NCBI GenBank assembly: GCA_902627565.1 | Contig: CACOJM010000003.1 | Coordinates: forward strand, 29,944 to 93,943 | Origin: an uncultured Pelagibacteraceae bacterium | GTDB lineage: Bacteria > Pseudomonadota > Alphaproteobacteria > Pelagibacterales > Pelagibacteraceae | Length of the DNA: 64,000 nucleotides | Reading direction: 5' to 3' | Part shown: one piece after another, positions 54,423 to 62,313 of the stretch | How positions within the stretch are numbered: position 1 is the stretch's first letter | Layout of the letters: every line of letters begins with the position of its first letter | Position numbers and translations under genes: made by a program | The notes under the pieces: model-generated | The model's input: only the letters and a program-made list of their open reading frames with translations | What the model was told of the DNA's origin: nothing | The model's database searches: none

Positions 54423-55256
54423 TTAATTTTGAATTAATTTCAAAAGTTTTTCTTTTTTATTTGTTCTAAATAGATTATCGTAATAAACAACTTGCGTTGG
54501 ATATTCTCCGTGAACTTCATCTTTCCATCTACTAATCCAACTATGATAAATTCCAAATTTATTAAAATATTTTCCTCCATAACCAGTCCTACCTTTATAA
54601 TCATTATAAAGAATGTCGTTTACGTACATCTTTATAAATCCTTTTTTTGGATCTTTAGACATTTTGGTGTGAAATATGATTGTAGTCCACTTGTTCCGCA
54701 TATCATCAATTTTGAGATGTTTGTATATTAACCCCTGAGAGTCCATTCCATTTACAGCAAAATATCTTGGTTCTAAATTACCTCTTTTAACTCTTAGCAT
54801 CATTCTTGGATGTCTTTGTTGATTTGTATTTCCCCACTCATAAATCTGAAAAAGAGAAGTGCTTACAGGCTCAACTGTTTTAAAATCCTCGGGTATAAAA
54901 ATACTTACCGAAATCCATTTCTCGCCCGTATATCTAGGGCCAGATGAGGAGTACTCACTCCTAGCTCTATCTCCTCCCCCATGTCCAACAACAGCATCTT
55001 TTCCATTGTTTTTACAATCAGAATAATCACCATCTTTGTCTTTACCACAATCTCTTGGTAGCAATGTTATTTTCCAGGCTTTTTTACCTAAAGCCGGAGA
55101 TGTGACAGTATCTCTAAATTTTGACAGTTTCTTACCTGTGGCTACACTTTTTTTCCATTGAAGATTTGTAATTTCTTTTGCATTAACTTTTTTTGAAAAA
55201 TTTAAAGTTCCAATAATCAATAAACTTACAACTATTGTTGAAAAAATTTTTTTCAT
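54423..55256 (-). CDS. Secreted polysaccharide-lyase-like protein (heparin lyase I fold)
   Basis: This 277-residue protein has a signal peptide cleaved after VNA (residue 26) and a jelly-roll-type sequence. The motif RARSEY at residues 97-102, the strand WISVSIFIPEDF, WTTIIFHTKMSKDPKKGFIKMYVND near 190 and the late KFGIYHSWISRWKDEV match the polysaccharide-lyase family that includes heparin lyase I and glucuronan lyases. Substrate is unknown. It overlaps the GT2 gene by 4 bases, so it may trim a cell-surface glycan made by the neighbours rather than digest food. Confidence 0.7.
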   Translation of the reverse strand: MKKIFSTIVVSLLIIGTLNFSKKVNAKEITNLQWKKSVATGKKLSKFRDTVTSPALGKKAWKITLLPRDCGKDKDGDYSDCKNNGKDAVVGHGGGDRARSEYSSSGPRYTGEKWISVSIFIPEDFKTVEPVSTSLFQIYEWGNTNQQRHPRMMLRVKRGNLEPRYFAVNGMDSQGLIYKHLKIDDMRNKWTTIIFHTKMSKDPKKGFIKMYVNDILYNDYKGRTGYGGKYFNKFGIYHSWISRWKDEVHGEYPTQVVYYDNLFRTNKKEKLLKLIQN

Positions 55257-56122
55257 TTAATTTGATCAATATTATTTATGTTTGATAAAGCTTTATCAAA
55301 CTCATCCATATTTTCTCTTAATGCTAGACTGGAAATTGAATAAATCATACCCAGTAAGAGAATTAGAGGTATCGACGTTAGAATTGAGGCATTACTTTTT
55401 ATTAATAATATATAAATAATAATGAATAAAGCTGAACGAATTAAAACTGTTTTTTTAAAAACACTTATTATTGAAAGAGAATGCTTTAATAAATTCATAA
55501 AACTCATTTTAGAAGGACCAAAATATCTATCTCCTCTAATAGAGGGTACCTCAAATAAATCTTTTTCTATCTTTGTTAATGAGCCAGAAAAACTGTTCCA
55601 AGTAGCTTTTTCATTTATAAGTTTTTCTACAGTAGTTTTTGGAAGACATGTAAAATTTCCAAATTTAATTGATTTACCTGTAAATGTTAAAGTTATTAAT
55701 TTATGAAATTCATAACAAATTTTAAAAAATAAACCTTCAGATCTTTTTATCCTCTTTCCAACAATAGGCTTGTCCATTGAGTTTTGAGTTTGATTTAGAA
55801 ATTCTTTGATTTCTTCAGGCCTATCTTCTCCATCGCCATCCATTGGAATAACATAATCAAAATCCTCTTTTTGATATATATATTTTAATCCTGTAGCTAT
55901 ACATCTTGCATGACCTTGGTTCATTCTCATATTCAAAATTTTAATTGAATGAATATTTTCAAAAGTCTTATCTTCTTCTTTTCGATCGTGATTTGAAGCA
56001 TCATTGACAATAATAACTGAAATTTCATGACCAATACTTGTTAGATTGTGATCAATATTATCCAACAATTCATTGACAGATTGCCAATCATTATAAACTG
56101 GAATTAATATTATAAATTTCAT
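55253..56122 (-). CDS. Family 2 glycosyltransferase with C-terminal membrane helices
   Basis: This 289-residue protein has a GT-A domain with ILIPVYNDWQSVNELLDNID, VNDASNHDRK, and the metal motif MDGDGEDRPEE (Asp residues near 95-101). Two hydrophobic helices (about 235-272) anchor it. The layout is that of DPM1/GtrB-like enzymes, which make polyprenyl-phosphate sugars on the inner face. The GT39-type gene downstream would use such a donor. It overlaps add by 4 bases and the lyase-like gene by 4. Confidence 0.82.
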   Translation of the reverse strand: MKFIILIPVYNDWQSVNELLDNIDHNLTSIGHEISVIIVNDASNHDRKEEDKTFENIHSIKILNMRMNQGHARCIATGLKYIYQKEDFDYVIPMDGDGEDRPEEIKEFLNQTQNSMDKPIVGKRIKRSEGLFFKICYEFHKLITLTFTGKSIKFGNFTCLPKTTVEKLINEKATWNSFSGSLTKIEKDLFEVPSIRGDRYFGPSKMSFMNLLKHSLSIISVFKKTVLIRSALFIIIYILLIKSNASILTSIPLILLLGMIYSISSLALRENMDEFDKALSNINNIDQIK

Positions 56123-57126
56123 GAATTAATTTTTTTTAACCAGTCTTTTTTGCTTTCTTCATTTAAAAAAGATGATTTAAAAGAATTTTCAATCAATTTT
56201 TTGATATCTTCAAATCCAAGATTTAATGCTTTGGATGTATCGATTAAATTTTTATTCAAATATCCACCAAAATAAGCAGGATCATCTGAATTAACGACCA
56301 CCCTAAGGCCTTTGTTTAGCAGTTTCTTCAAATTATGATTTTCAAGTTTATCAAAAACACATAATTTAACATTTGATAAAGGACATACAGTTAAAGGGGT
56401 TTGATCTTTAACAAGTTTTTCAACTAATTTTTTATCATTTAAACATTGAACTCCATGATCTATTCTTTTTATTTTTAGTAAATTCAAACTGTCCCAAATA
56501 TATTCGGGAGGTCCTTCTTCACCAGCATGAGCAACGGTTAAAAAACCCTCTTTAATTGCTTGTTCAAATAATCTTTTAAATTTTGAGGGGGGATTTCCTT
56601 TTTCAGACGAATCCAGTCCTACTCCGATTATTTTATCCTTATGATTACAAGCTTGTTTTAAAACATCAAAACAAGATTCTTCATCTAAATGCCTTAAAAA
56701 ACACATTATAATTTTTGAAGAAATACCGAAATCCTTTTCAGCTTTTTTTAAAGCTTTATCAATACCATTTATAACTGTTTCAAAACTAACTCCTCGTGGT
56801 AAATGTGATTGTGGATCAAAAAATATCTCTGTATGAACAATATTATCCTCTTTACACTTTAAGATATATTCCCAGGTCAAATCAAAAAAGTCTTCTTCAT
56901 TAATTAGTACATTAGATCCCTCATAATAAATTTTTAAAAAACTATCTAAATTAGTAAAACTATATGCAGATTTTATCTCCTCAATATTGTTAAAAGGGAT
57001 TTCAATCTTATTTCTTTTAGAAAGTTTGAACATTAATTCAGGTTCTAAACTTCCCTCAATATGAAGATGCAATTCCGTCTTTGGTGTTTTTTTTATAAAA
57101 TCAGTAATATTTTCAATTTCATTCAT
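56119..57126 (-). CDS. add: Adenosine deaminase family protein
   Basis: This 335-residue zinc enzyme should remove the amino group of adenosine or adenine. The metal and catalytic residues are visible: His20 and His22 in TELHLHIEG, VAHAGEEGPPEYIW near residue 205 with its His and Glu, and VNSDDPAYFGGYL near 283 with the paired Asp. Adenosine and adenine deaminases cannot be told apart with confidence by eye. It is held in the same operon as the glycan genes, overlapping GT2 by 4 bases. Confidence 0.88.
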   Translation of the reverse strand: MNEIENITDFIKKTPKTELHLHIEGSLEPELMFKLSKRNKIEIPFNNIEEIKSAYSFTNLDSFLKIYYEGSNVLINEEDFFDLTWEYILKCKEDNIVHTEIFFDPQSHLPRGVSFETVINGIDKALKKAEKDFGISSKIIMCFLRHLDEESCFDVLKQACNHKDKIIGVGLDSSEKGNPPSKFKRLFEQAIKEGFLTVAHAGEEGPPEYIWDSLNLLKIKRIDHGVQCLNDKKLVEKLVKDQTPLTVCPLSNVKLCVFDKLENHNLKKLLNKGLRVVVNSDDPAYFGGYLNKNLIDTSKALNLGFEDIKKLIENSFKSSFLNEESKKDWLKKINS

Positions 57127-57131
57127 AAAGA

Positions 57132-58457
57132 TTATTTAGAACCAACACACAAATTATCATCAATACACATAAAATTTTTATATTTGCTTAATTTTTCCTG
57201 AGTTACAAATCCATTCCATTCAGGACGTGATTTTAGATGATAAGTCAAATTTCCACCAGCCCATTCATCTCCAATTACTTCATTTATTGTCGTAGAGAAT
57301 TGGGAATCCCAAGCAATTTGTATTTTATTAGCAATTTCTTTACCTGGATGATCTGTTCTTTTGTCCGTTTCTACTATTGATATAAATCCATAAAGTATGG
57401 GTGATAAGAAAAATAAAAATAAAAATCCATACACAAATAAGTTAATTTTTTGCATGTTTATGTAAGACTTAAATAAGTAAATAAACAGGATACCAAAATA
57501 TAAATAAAAAGGAACCATCCAAGCTGTTCTCACTTTAGATCCAAAAATAATTGAAACAATCAACATCATTAAAATCGGCAAGATATTTATAAAAAATAGA
57601 AATATCAATTTTTTATCATTCAAATTAATTCTAAGTTTAAACTTCTTTATCAATGTCCAAAATAATATAAAAAAAGGAATTAAAATACCAATTTGTTTTA
57701 ATAAAAATATTAATGGATATTGAATGTGGTTCATGATTTCTTTTTCATCTAATCCTGATCTTTTCATTGCATAAGAAATTGTTTCAAAATCATTATTAAA
57801 TAGCCAGATAATATGTGGAACTAGTAAAACTAAAAAAACTTCTACAGAAATTAAATATTTAAAATCAAATTTTTTTTTCTTCTTAATAAAAACAACATAT
57901 ATAAAAAATAAAAAAATTGGAAACAAAATAAAAACAAATAAGTATTTTGTCAAAAAACCTAAAGCAGAAAATACTCCTAAAAGAAAACAGTCAAAAAATT
58001 TTATTTGTTTTGAATTATAAATTTTCCAAGAAAAATAAACAACAAGTGTCCAGAAAGGAAGTTGACAGATATTAACATTAAATTCGGGAGTGATATAATT
58101 ATAAAAAAAAATTGACTCTAAAATAAGAACAGAAAGTAAGCTTAATACTTGATTACTAAAAATTTCATTAGCCAATTTAAATATGAAATAAAATGAAATA
58201 ACCACAAAAATTTGTGGCATTAAATAAAATGCCCAATCTTGCGGACCAAATATTTTAAAGAAAAATTCACTAAAAAAAGCGACCATTGGAGGGTGTTTAG
58301 GAAAGCCCCAATCAAGGTTACTTGCCCATGCTAAATGTTCAATTGTATCTAGAGGTAAGTTTTTATTTGTCACTGATGGTACTACAGTCCAAATAATCAA
58401 ATGAGAAATGATAAAAATATAAAATACGTTATTTATATTTCTATTTTGAACATTCAT
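57132..58457 (-). CDS. GT39/ArnT-like membrane glycosyltransferase
   Basis: This 441-residue protein has about eleven membrane helices and the GT-C layout: an acidic first loop with LPLDTIEHLAWASNLDWGFPKHPPMVAFF (the HPP motif follows the conserved loop of PMT/ArnT enzymes), and a C-terminal soluble part. Family members take sugars from polyprenyl-phosphate carriers and put them on lipids or proteins outside the cell. The GT2 enzyme two genes downstream could supply the donor. It is the first gene of the GT39-add-GT2-lyase operon. Confidence 0.78.
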   Translation of the reverse strand: MNVQNRNINNVFYIFIISHLIIWTVVPSVTNKNLPLDTIEHLAWASNLDWGFPKHPPMVAFFSEFFFKIFGPQDWAFYLMPQIFVVISFYFIFKLANEIFSNQVLSLLSVLILESIFFYNYITPEFNVNICQLPFWTLVVYFSWKIYNSKQIKFFDCFLLGVFSALGFLTKYLFVFILFPIFLFFIYVVFIKKKKKFDFKYLISVEVFLVLLVPHIIWLFNNDFETISYAMKRSGLDEKEIMNHIQYPLIFLLKQIGILIPFFILFWTLIKKFKLRINLNDKKLIFLFFINILPILMMLIVSIIFGSKVRTAWMVPFYLYFGILFIYLFKSYINMQKINLFVYGFLFLFFLSPILYGFISIVETDKRTDHPGKEIANKIQIAWDSQFSTTINEVIGDEWAGGNLTYHLKSRPEWNGFVTQEKLSKYKNFMCIDDNLCVGSK

Positions 58458-58486
58458 AGTTTAATATTTACAATAATTCAGCTCAC

Positions 58487-58514
58487 TTGACACCTACAAT
58501 TTGCTGAATATACT
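58487..58514 (+). promoter_or_regulatory. Sigma-70-type promoter of dksA
   Basis: A consensus -35 TTGACA (58487-58492) is followed after 16 bases by TATACT (58509-58514). Transcription should start near 58521, giving a leader of about 15 bases that is almost exactly the perfect palindrome ATTCAAATTTGAAT (58522-58535) just before the ATG at 58536. Confidence 0.65.
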
Positions 58515-58535
58515 CCCTCGAATTCAAATTTGAAT

Positions 58536-59060
58536 ATGCCTAAGACTTCTAAAGTAAAAAAAAAAATTTCAAAAACAAAAGCTAAAGCTGTAAGCAAAAC
58601 TAAAGCTAAAACTTTAAGTAAACCAAAAGAAGTTAACAAAGGTCCAATTAGAATATCTAAAACGTATATTCCAAAGGATACTGAAAAATATATGTGTGAA
58701 AAACACAAAGTTTATTTTAGAATGAAGCTTCAAGAATGGAAAAAAGAGTTAATTAAATCAAATAATGAAGCACTGTATAATGGAAGTATGGATGACAACA
58801 GTATTTCGGCAGACATTGTTGATCAGGCAAGTTCTTACACAGACAAAAATGTTGAAATGAAAGCAATTAATAGACAAATTAAATTAATTTCAGAAATTGA
58901 CAAAGCTTTAGCAAGAATTAGAGAAGATACTTTCGGTTTTTGTTTAGATACAGCAGAGCCTATTGGCTTAAAAAGATTAATGGCTAGACCAGTAGCAAAG
59001 TACACAATCGCAGCACAAGAAAAACATGAGAAAGATGAAAAAGTTCATGCCGATGACTAA
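58536..59060 (+). CDS. dksA: DksA-type RNA polymerase regulator with reduced zinc finger
   Basis: DksA enters the RNA polymerase secondary channel and works with ppGpp. This 174-residue protein has a Lys/Ala/Thr repeat tail (1-35), a coiled coil (50-130) whose tip carries Asp93, Asp96 and Ala98 in ADIVDQAS, and the globular end FGFCLDTAEPIGLKRLMARP. Only Cys136 of the four zinc cysteines remains, as in some alphaproteobacterial DksA proteins. The ATG at 58536 is preferred over a TTG at 58530. Two micro-ORFs follow in overlap. Confidence 0.9.
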   Translation: MPKTSKVKKKISKTKAKAVSKTKAKTLSKPKEVNKGPIRISKTYIPKDTEKYMCEKHKVYFRMKLQEWKKELIKSNNEALYNGSMDDNSISADIVDQASSYTDKNVEMKAINRQIKLISEIDKALARIREDTFGFCLDTAEPIGLKRLMARPVAKYTIAAQEKHEKDEKVHADD

Positions 59061-59181
59061 AAAAAGAAAAAAAGAGAGAAAAGTACATAACCCAATTACT
59101 TATAACTTTACAAAAAAATATATTTATTTTTATTATGCTTTTTTTTGGATACTTTTATTAGTATTTGTATTTACTAGATGA
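59053..59181 (+). CDS. Micro-ORF 1 after dksA: 42-residue single-span membrane protein
   Basis: The ATG overlaps the last 8 bases of dksA. The peptide has a basic start (MTKKRKKERKVHNP), then one hydrophobic span (YYAFFWILLLVFVF) and a final Thr-Arg, a positive-inside arrangement. I do not recognise a family. Overlap at both ends (8 bases with dksA, 4 with micro-ORF 2) argues for coupled translation. Confidence 0.55.
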   Translation: MTKKRKKERKVHNPITYNFTKKYIYFYYAFFWILLLVFVFTR

Positions 59182-59282
59182 ATAAAAATTTAATTCTTAT
59201 TATAATAATAGTTCTTGCAATAGAACTTTCGGGACATGGTATTTTTGCATCTTTGTTTAGATTGTTAAGTTCAATGAACTAA
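59178..59282 (+). CDS. Micro-ORF 2: 34-residue hydrophobic peptide
   Basis: It starts inside the stop of micro-ORF 1 (ATGA overlap) and ends one base before the GST stop on the other strand. The peptide MNKNLILIIIIVLAIELSG is a membrane helix, followed by HGIFASLFRLLSSMN, which looks amphipathic. No family is recognised. It fills the gap exactly, which favours a real gene, but short AT-rich frames can be chance. Confidence 0.5.
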   Translation: MNKNLILIIIIVLAIELSGHGIFASLFRLLSSMN

Positions 59283-59909
59283 TTACGGCTTTGGTGGGGA
59301 TTCATCTTTATTCATAAAAGAAAAACCTTTTTTGACTGCATCTCTTTTAGATATTTCAAGGTACCATCTTGTTAGATTTTTATATTTCTTTAATCCAATA
59401 TCATGCCATTCATGACGAGCTATCCATGGAAAAGTTCCAATATCTGAAATTGTATAATCATTGCCGGACAGAAATTTTGATTTTGATAACACTTCATCAA
59501 GTTCTTGATAAATTCTTTTTGAAATTTTAAAATATCTATCTTCTCCAAATTTACTCTTACCTGGATTATAGTGATGAAACTGATGGTGTTGTCCTAACAT
59601 GGGTCCAACGTAACCTATTTGTGCCATAAGCAATTGATTAATTTTTGTTCTCTCATTTTTGTCATAAAATTTTCCACTTTGCTCCGCAAGATAAATTAAA
59701 ATTGCCCCAGACTCATAAATTGTTCGGTTATTTTTGTGATCAATAATTACTGGAATTTTACTAAATGGGCTTATTTTTTTAAACTCTTCTTTAAATTGTT
59801 CCCCATTACTTATATCAATTTTAGTAACTTTATATTTAAAATCAATTTCTTCAAGCATAATACTAATTTTTTTTCCATTAGGTGTATTAGCCGAAAATAA
59901 TTCAATCAC
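59283..59909 (-). CDS. Glutathione S-transferase
   Basis: This 208-residue protein has the thioredoxin-fold N-terminal domain (IELFSANTPNGKKISIMLEE, the KIPVI cis-proline and ESGAILIYLAEQSGKF, which bind glutathione) and an all-helical C-terminal domain with YTISDIGTFPWIARHEW. The sequence resembles YfcG/Ure2p-like GSTs, many of which act as disulfide reductases. It overlaps the reductase gene by 8 bases and closes the ferredoxin-FNR-GST operon. gshA and gshB at the other end of the window supply its thiol. Confidence 0.88.
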   Translation of the reverse strand: MIELFSANTPNGKKISIMLEEIDFKYKVTKIDISNGEQFKEEFKKISPFSKIPVIIDHKNNRTIYESGAILIYLAEQSGKFYDKNERTKINQLLMAQIGYVGPMLGQHHQFHHYNPGKSKFGEDRYFKISKRIYQELDEVLSKSKFLSGNDYTISDIGTFPWIARHEWHDIGLKKYKNLTRWYLEISKRDAVKKGFSFMNKDESPPKP

Positions 59910-60921
59910 CTTTCACACCGAGTCGATCTTTTATTGTCTTTGATGAAGTGGTGAACTCAAATCTATATTTTTCATTAGGTTTAGCTAATTTAAAACATGC
60001 TCTTGCCGCTAATGCTCCTTCATGAAAACCAGATAAAATTAGTTTTAATTTTCCAGGATAATTACAAATATCACCTACTGCATAAATACCCTTTTGGTTA
60101 GTTTCAAACTTTTCAGTATCAACTTCAATGGTTTTTTTATCAATATTTAATCCCCAATTAGCAATTGGACCAAGCTGCATTATCAATCCAAAAAAACCTA
60201 GTACATAATCTGTTTTAAGTGTTTTTGTCTCTTTATTATCATTTTTGATATCTATACTTTCCAATTGATTATCACCTGAAATTGAGCTTATCTGATATTT
60301 AGTAAAAAGATTTATTTTTCCATCATTTGCAAGTTTATGCACAGTATCTACTGTTGCCTGCGCACCTCTAAAGTCATCTCTTCTGTGAACTAAATTTACT
60401 TTTGAGTTTTTTGATAATTCAACCGCCCAATCTAAAGCACTGTCACCACCACCAAAGATAGTTACAGTTTTACCCTCAAATATTTTTTTGTCTTTAATTG
60501 AGTAAAATATTGATTGATTTTCAAATTTTTCACACTCTTTTAATGGGAATTTTCTTGGTTCAAATGATCCAACTCCTCCAGCTATTATTACATTAGGGGT
60601 TTGAAACTCAGTACCATTGTTTGTTTTAACAATCCAATTATCTCCATCTTTTTTTACCTCATCCACTCTTTCACTTAAATGAAATTTGATATCAAAAGGT
60701 TTTAATTGATTGATTAAGTTATTGGTTAGTTCTTCCCCTGTGCACTCTGGAACAGCTGGAATATCATAAATTGGTTTATCTGGATAGAGTTCAATACATT
60801 GTCCACCAATTTTATCTAGATTGTCAACTATCTCACAATCTAAACCAATTAATTTTAACTGGTGTGCTGTAAACAATCCTGTTGGACCCGCTCCAATTAT
60901 TAATGCATCTGTTTTATTCAT
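59902..60921 (-). CDS. Ferredoxin-NADP reductase, thioredoxin-reductase-like
   Basis: This 339-residue flavoprotein has two nucleotide-binding motifs, IIGAGPTGLFTAHQL (8-22, FAD) and VTIFGGGDSALDWAVEL (NADPH), but no CxxC redox pair, as in TrxR-like ferredoxin-NADP reductases. The end IYAVGDICNYPGKLKLILSGFHEGALAARACF holds the FAD-contact motif. It should swap electrons between NADPH and the ferredoxin encoded one base upstream. Confidence 0.88.
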   Translation of the reverse strand: MNKTDALIIGAGPTGLFTAHQLKLIGLDCEIVDNLDKIGGQCIELYPDKPIYDIPAVPECTGEELTNNLINQLKPFDIKFHLSERVDEVKKDGDNWIVKTNNGTEFQTPNVIIAGGVGSFEPRKFPLKECEKFENQSIFYSIKDKKIFEGKTVTIFGGGDSALDWAVELSKNSKVNLVHRRDDFRGAQATVDTVHKLANDGKINLFTKYQISSISGDNQLESIDIKNDNKETKTLKTDYVLGFFGLIMQLGPIANWGLNIDKKTIEVDTEKFETNQKGIYAVGDICNYPGKLKLILSGFHEGALAARACFKLAKPNEKYRFEFTTSSKTIKDRLGVKGD

Positions 60922-60922
60922 A

Positions 60923-61243
60923 TTAACCTTGTTTAGATGGGATATTCACTGTTAAGCCATCTAATTCATCTGAAACTATTATCTGACAGCTTAACCTGCT
61001 ATTTTTTTTTGGTTCATATGCCATATCTAACATATCTTCTTCTCCATCTTCTTTAGGAGTAATCTTATCAAACCATTCATCATTTACATACACATGACAT
61101 GTCGCACAAGCCATACCGCCACCACAATCTGCATCAATTCCTGGAATATCATTTTGAACAGCTCCTTCCATTACTGTTAAGCCATTCTGAACCTCAATTG
61201 TATGATTTTGATTATCATGAGTGATGTAAGTTATTTTTGCCAT
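60923..61243 (-). CDS. Adrenodoxin-type [2Fe-2S] ferredoxin
   Basis: This 106-residue electron carrier has the four cluster cysteines Cys40, Cys46, Cys49 and Cys86 in [12 protein letters not shown] and RLSCQI. The sequence is of the ISC/adrenodoxin kind ([20 protein letters not shown]). It starts the ferredoxin-FNR-GST operon and is divided from proteorhodopsin by a strong terminator, so light control through a shared message is unlikely. It may serve steroid-type hydroxylases, Fe-S assembly or other reductases; the partner is unknown. Confidence 0.92.
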   Translation of the reverse strand: MAKITYITHDNQNHTIEVQNGLTVMEGAVQNDIPGIDADCGGGMACATCHVYVNDEWFDKITPKEDGEEDMLDMAYEPKKNSRLSCQIIVSDELDGLTVNIPSKQG

Positions 61244-61262
61244 TTATGTTATATAGTTATGC

Positions 61263-61300
61263 AAAAAAATAGGGCAAGTATGTGAAAACATACTCGCCCT
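61263..61300 (-). terminator. Rho-independent terminator after proteorhodopsin
   Basis: On the minus strand AGGGCGAGUAUGU pairs with ACAUACUUGCCCU (61300-61288 and 61283-61271; one G-U pair) around a UUUC loop. It is followed by A and seven U (61269-61263). The unit lies 22 bases after the proteorhodopsin stop and makes that gene a single-gene transcript. Confidence 0.92.
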
Positions 61301-61322
61301 ATAAATTTAATTTAAACAGTAA

Positions 61323-62096
61323 TTATCTGCTTCTTGCGCCAGCTGAACTTACTGCAGCAGCCCAGATTACTAGACCGAATGCAATTTTGTTTATAAAGTC
61401 AGCTAAGTTGTAAACTACGTTTAATGAGTTAGCATCTACACCACCTGTTAGGTAACCGAATACGTAACCTAATGGGTAAATAGCCCAACCTACAGTAACA
61501 ATCATTCTCATTGCACTGAACGCAGTTACTAGAGCTTTGTTTCCGCTCTTAGCAGCAGCTTTACCAGCTTCACCTGAGAATATTTCATAAAGAATGTATA
61601 CCCAACCTACCATACCGATTATAAAACCAAGTGTAGCGTTGATGTATCCTGCTTCTCCTAAATATCCACCGATTAACATTACCAATGAACCGATCAACAG
61701 TCTCCAGAAAATTCCAGAGTTTGCTTTTCTTACAGCTACTAGAATTAAGTAGAACTCTATCATCTGTAATGGCACAGTAATTAACCAGTCAATATATCTA
61801 TATACTGTTGGTGAATCGCCAGTCATCACCCATACTTCTCTCATGTACATGTAATGGATGAATGCAATACCAGTTACTAGCCCTGCAACAGTTACTGACG
61901 TTTTCCAGCCAGGAGCAACAGTATTTCTCTCCATGAAGAAAAATGCTGTAGCAGCCAACATACCCATTGAAATTATCCAGAAAGATATTCCAACGAAGTC
62001 ATCTTGAGCTAACATAGTAGCAGAAGCTGCGTTTGCTACACCAGTCACACCAATCAATGCTGCAACAGTCAGAGCAAACAATTTAAGTTTTTTCAT
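61323..62096 (-). CDS. Proteorhodopsin, blue-absorbing type
   Basis: This 257-residue retinal protein is a light-driven proton pump. It has a signal peptide (1-23), then seven helices. Key residues follow the green proteorhodopsin numbering: His81 (His75), Asp103 (proton acceptor Asp97) and Glu114 (donor Glu108) in RYIDWLITVPLQMIEFY, and the retinal lysine Lys237 in NLADFINKIAF. The tuning position (Leu105 in green) is Gln111, which marks a blue-absorbing pump for clear open-ocean water. It has a purine-rich ribosome site (AAGAGGGAG) and its own terminator. Confidence 0.96.
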   Translation of the reverse strand: MKKLKLFALTVAALIGVTGVANAASATMLAQDDFVGISFWIISMGMLAATAFFFMERNTVAPGWKTSVTVAGLVTGIAFIHYMYMREVWVMTGDSPTVYRYIDWLITVPLQMIEFYLILVAVRKANSGIFWRLLIGSLVMLIGGYLGEAGYINATLGFIIGMVGWVYILYEIFSGEAGKAAAKSGNKALVTAFSAMRMIVTVGWAIYPLGYVFGYLTGGVDANSLNVVYNLADFINKIAFGLVIWAAAVSSAGARSR

Positions 62097-62313
62097 AAAA
62101 AACTCCCTCTTTAGTTAGTTTTTATTTGTTTAGTTTATATAAACTAAGCTTAGGCTTCCCTAAGCCAAAGTTGTGCGTTAAATAGCAAATATAAAGAGAT
62201 TATTGAAGACTTAATTATCATTAATTTACATTGATTTTACTTACTTTTTAAAATTAAATACAATTTATAATTTAAAAAATCTAAAAAAAGGCACTATCGA
62301 ATCAAAAAACTCT
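62097..62313. other. 217-base divergent spacer with palindrome and hairpin before proteorhodopsin
   Basis: No gene is seen. It holds a perfect 18-base palindrome TTAGTTTATATAAACTAA (62130-62147) joined directly to a hairpin GCTTAGG-CTTC-CCTAAGC (62148-62165). These lie 34-69 bases before the proteorhodopsin start on its transcript side. On the other side a TATAAT (62266-62271) could be the -10 of the acyl-CoA synthetase. No good -35 is visible for either gene. Confidence 0.7.

Noticed and set aside
61263..61300. Proteorhodopsin, ferredoxin, FNR and GST as one light operon
   Set aside because: A strong terminator with a U-run lies right after proteorhodopsin, so the redox genes probably have their own transcript.
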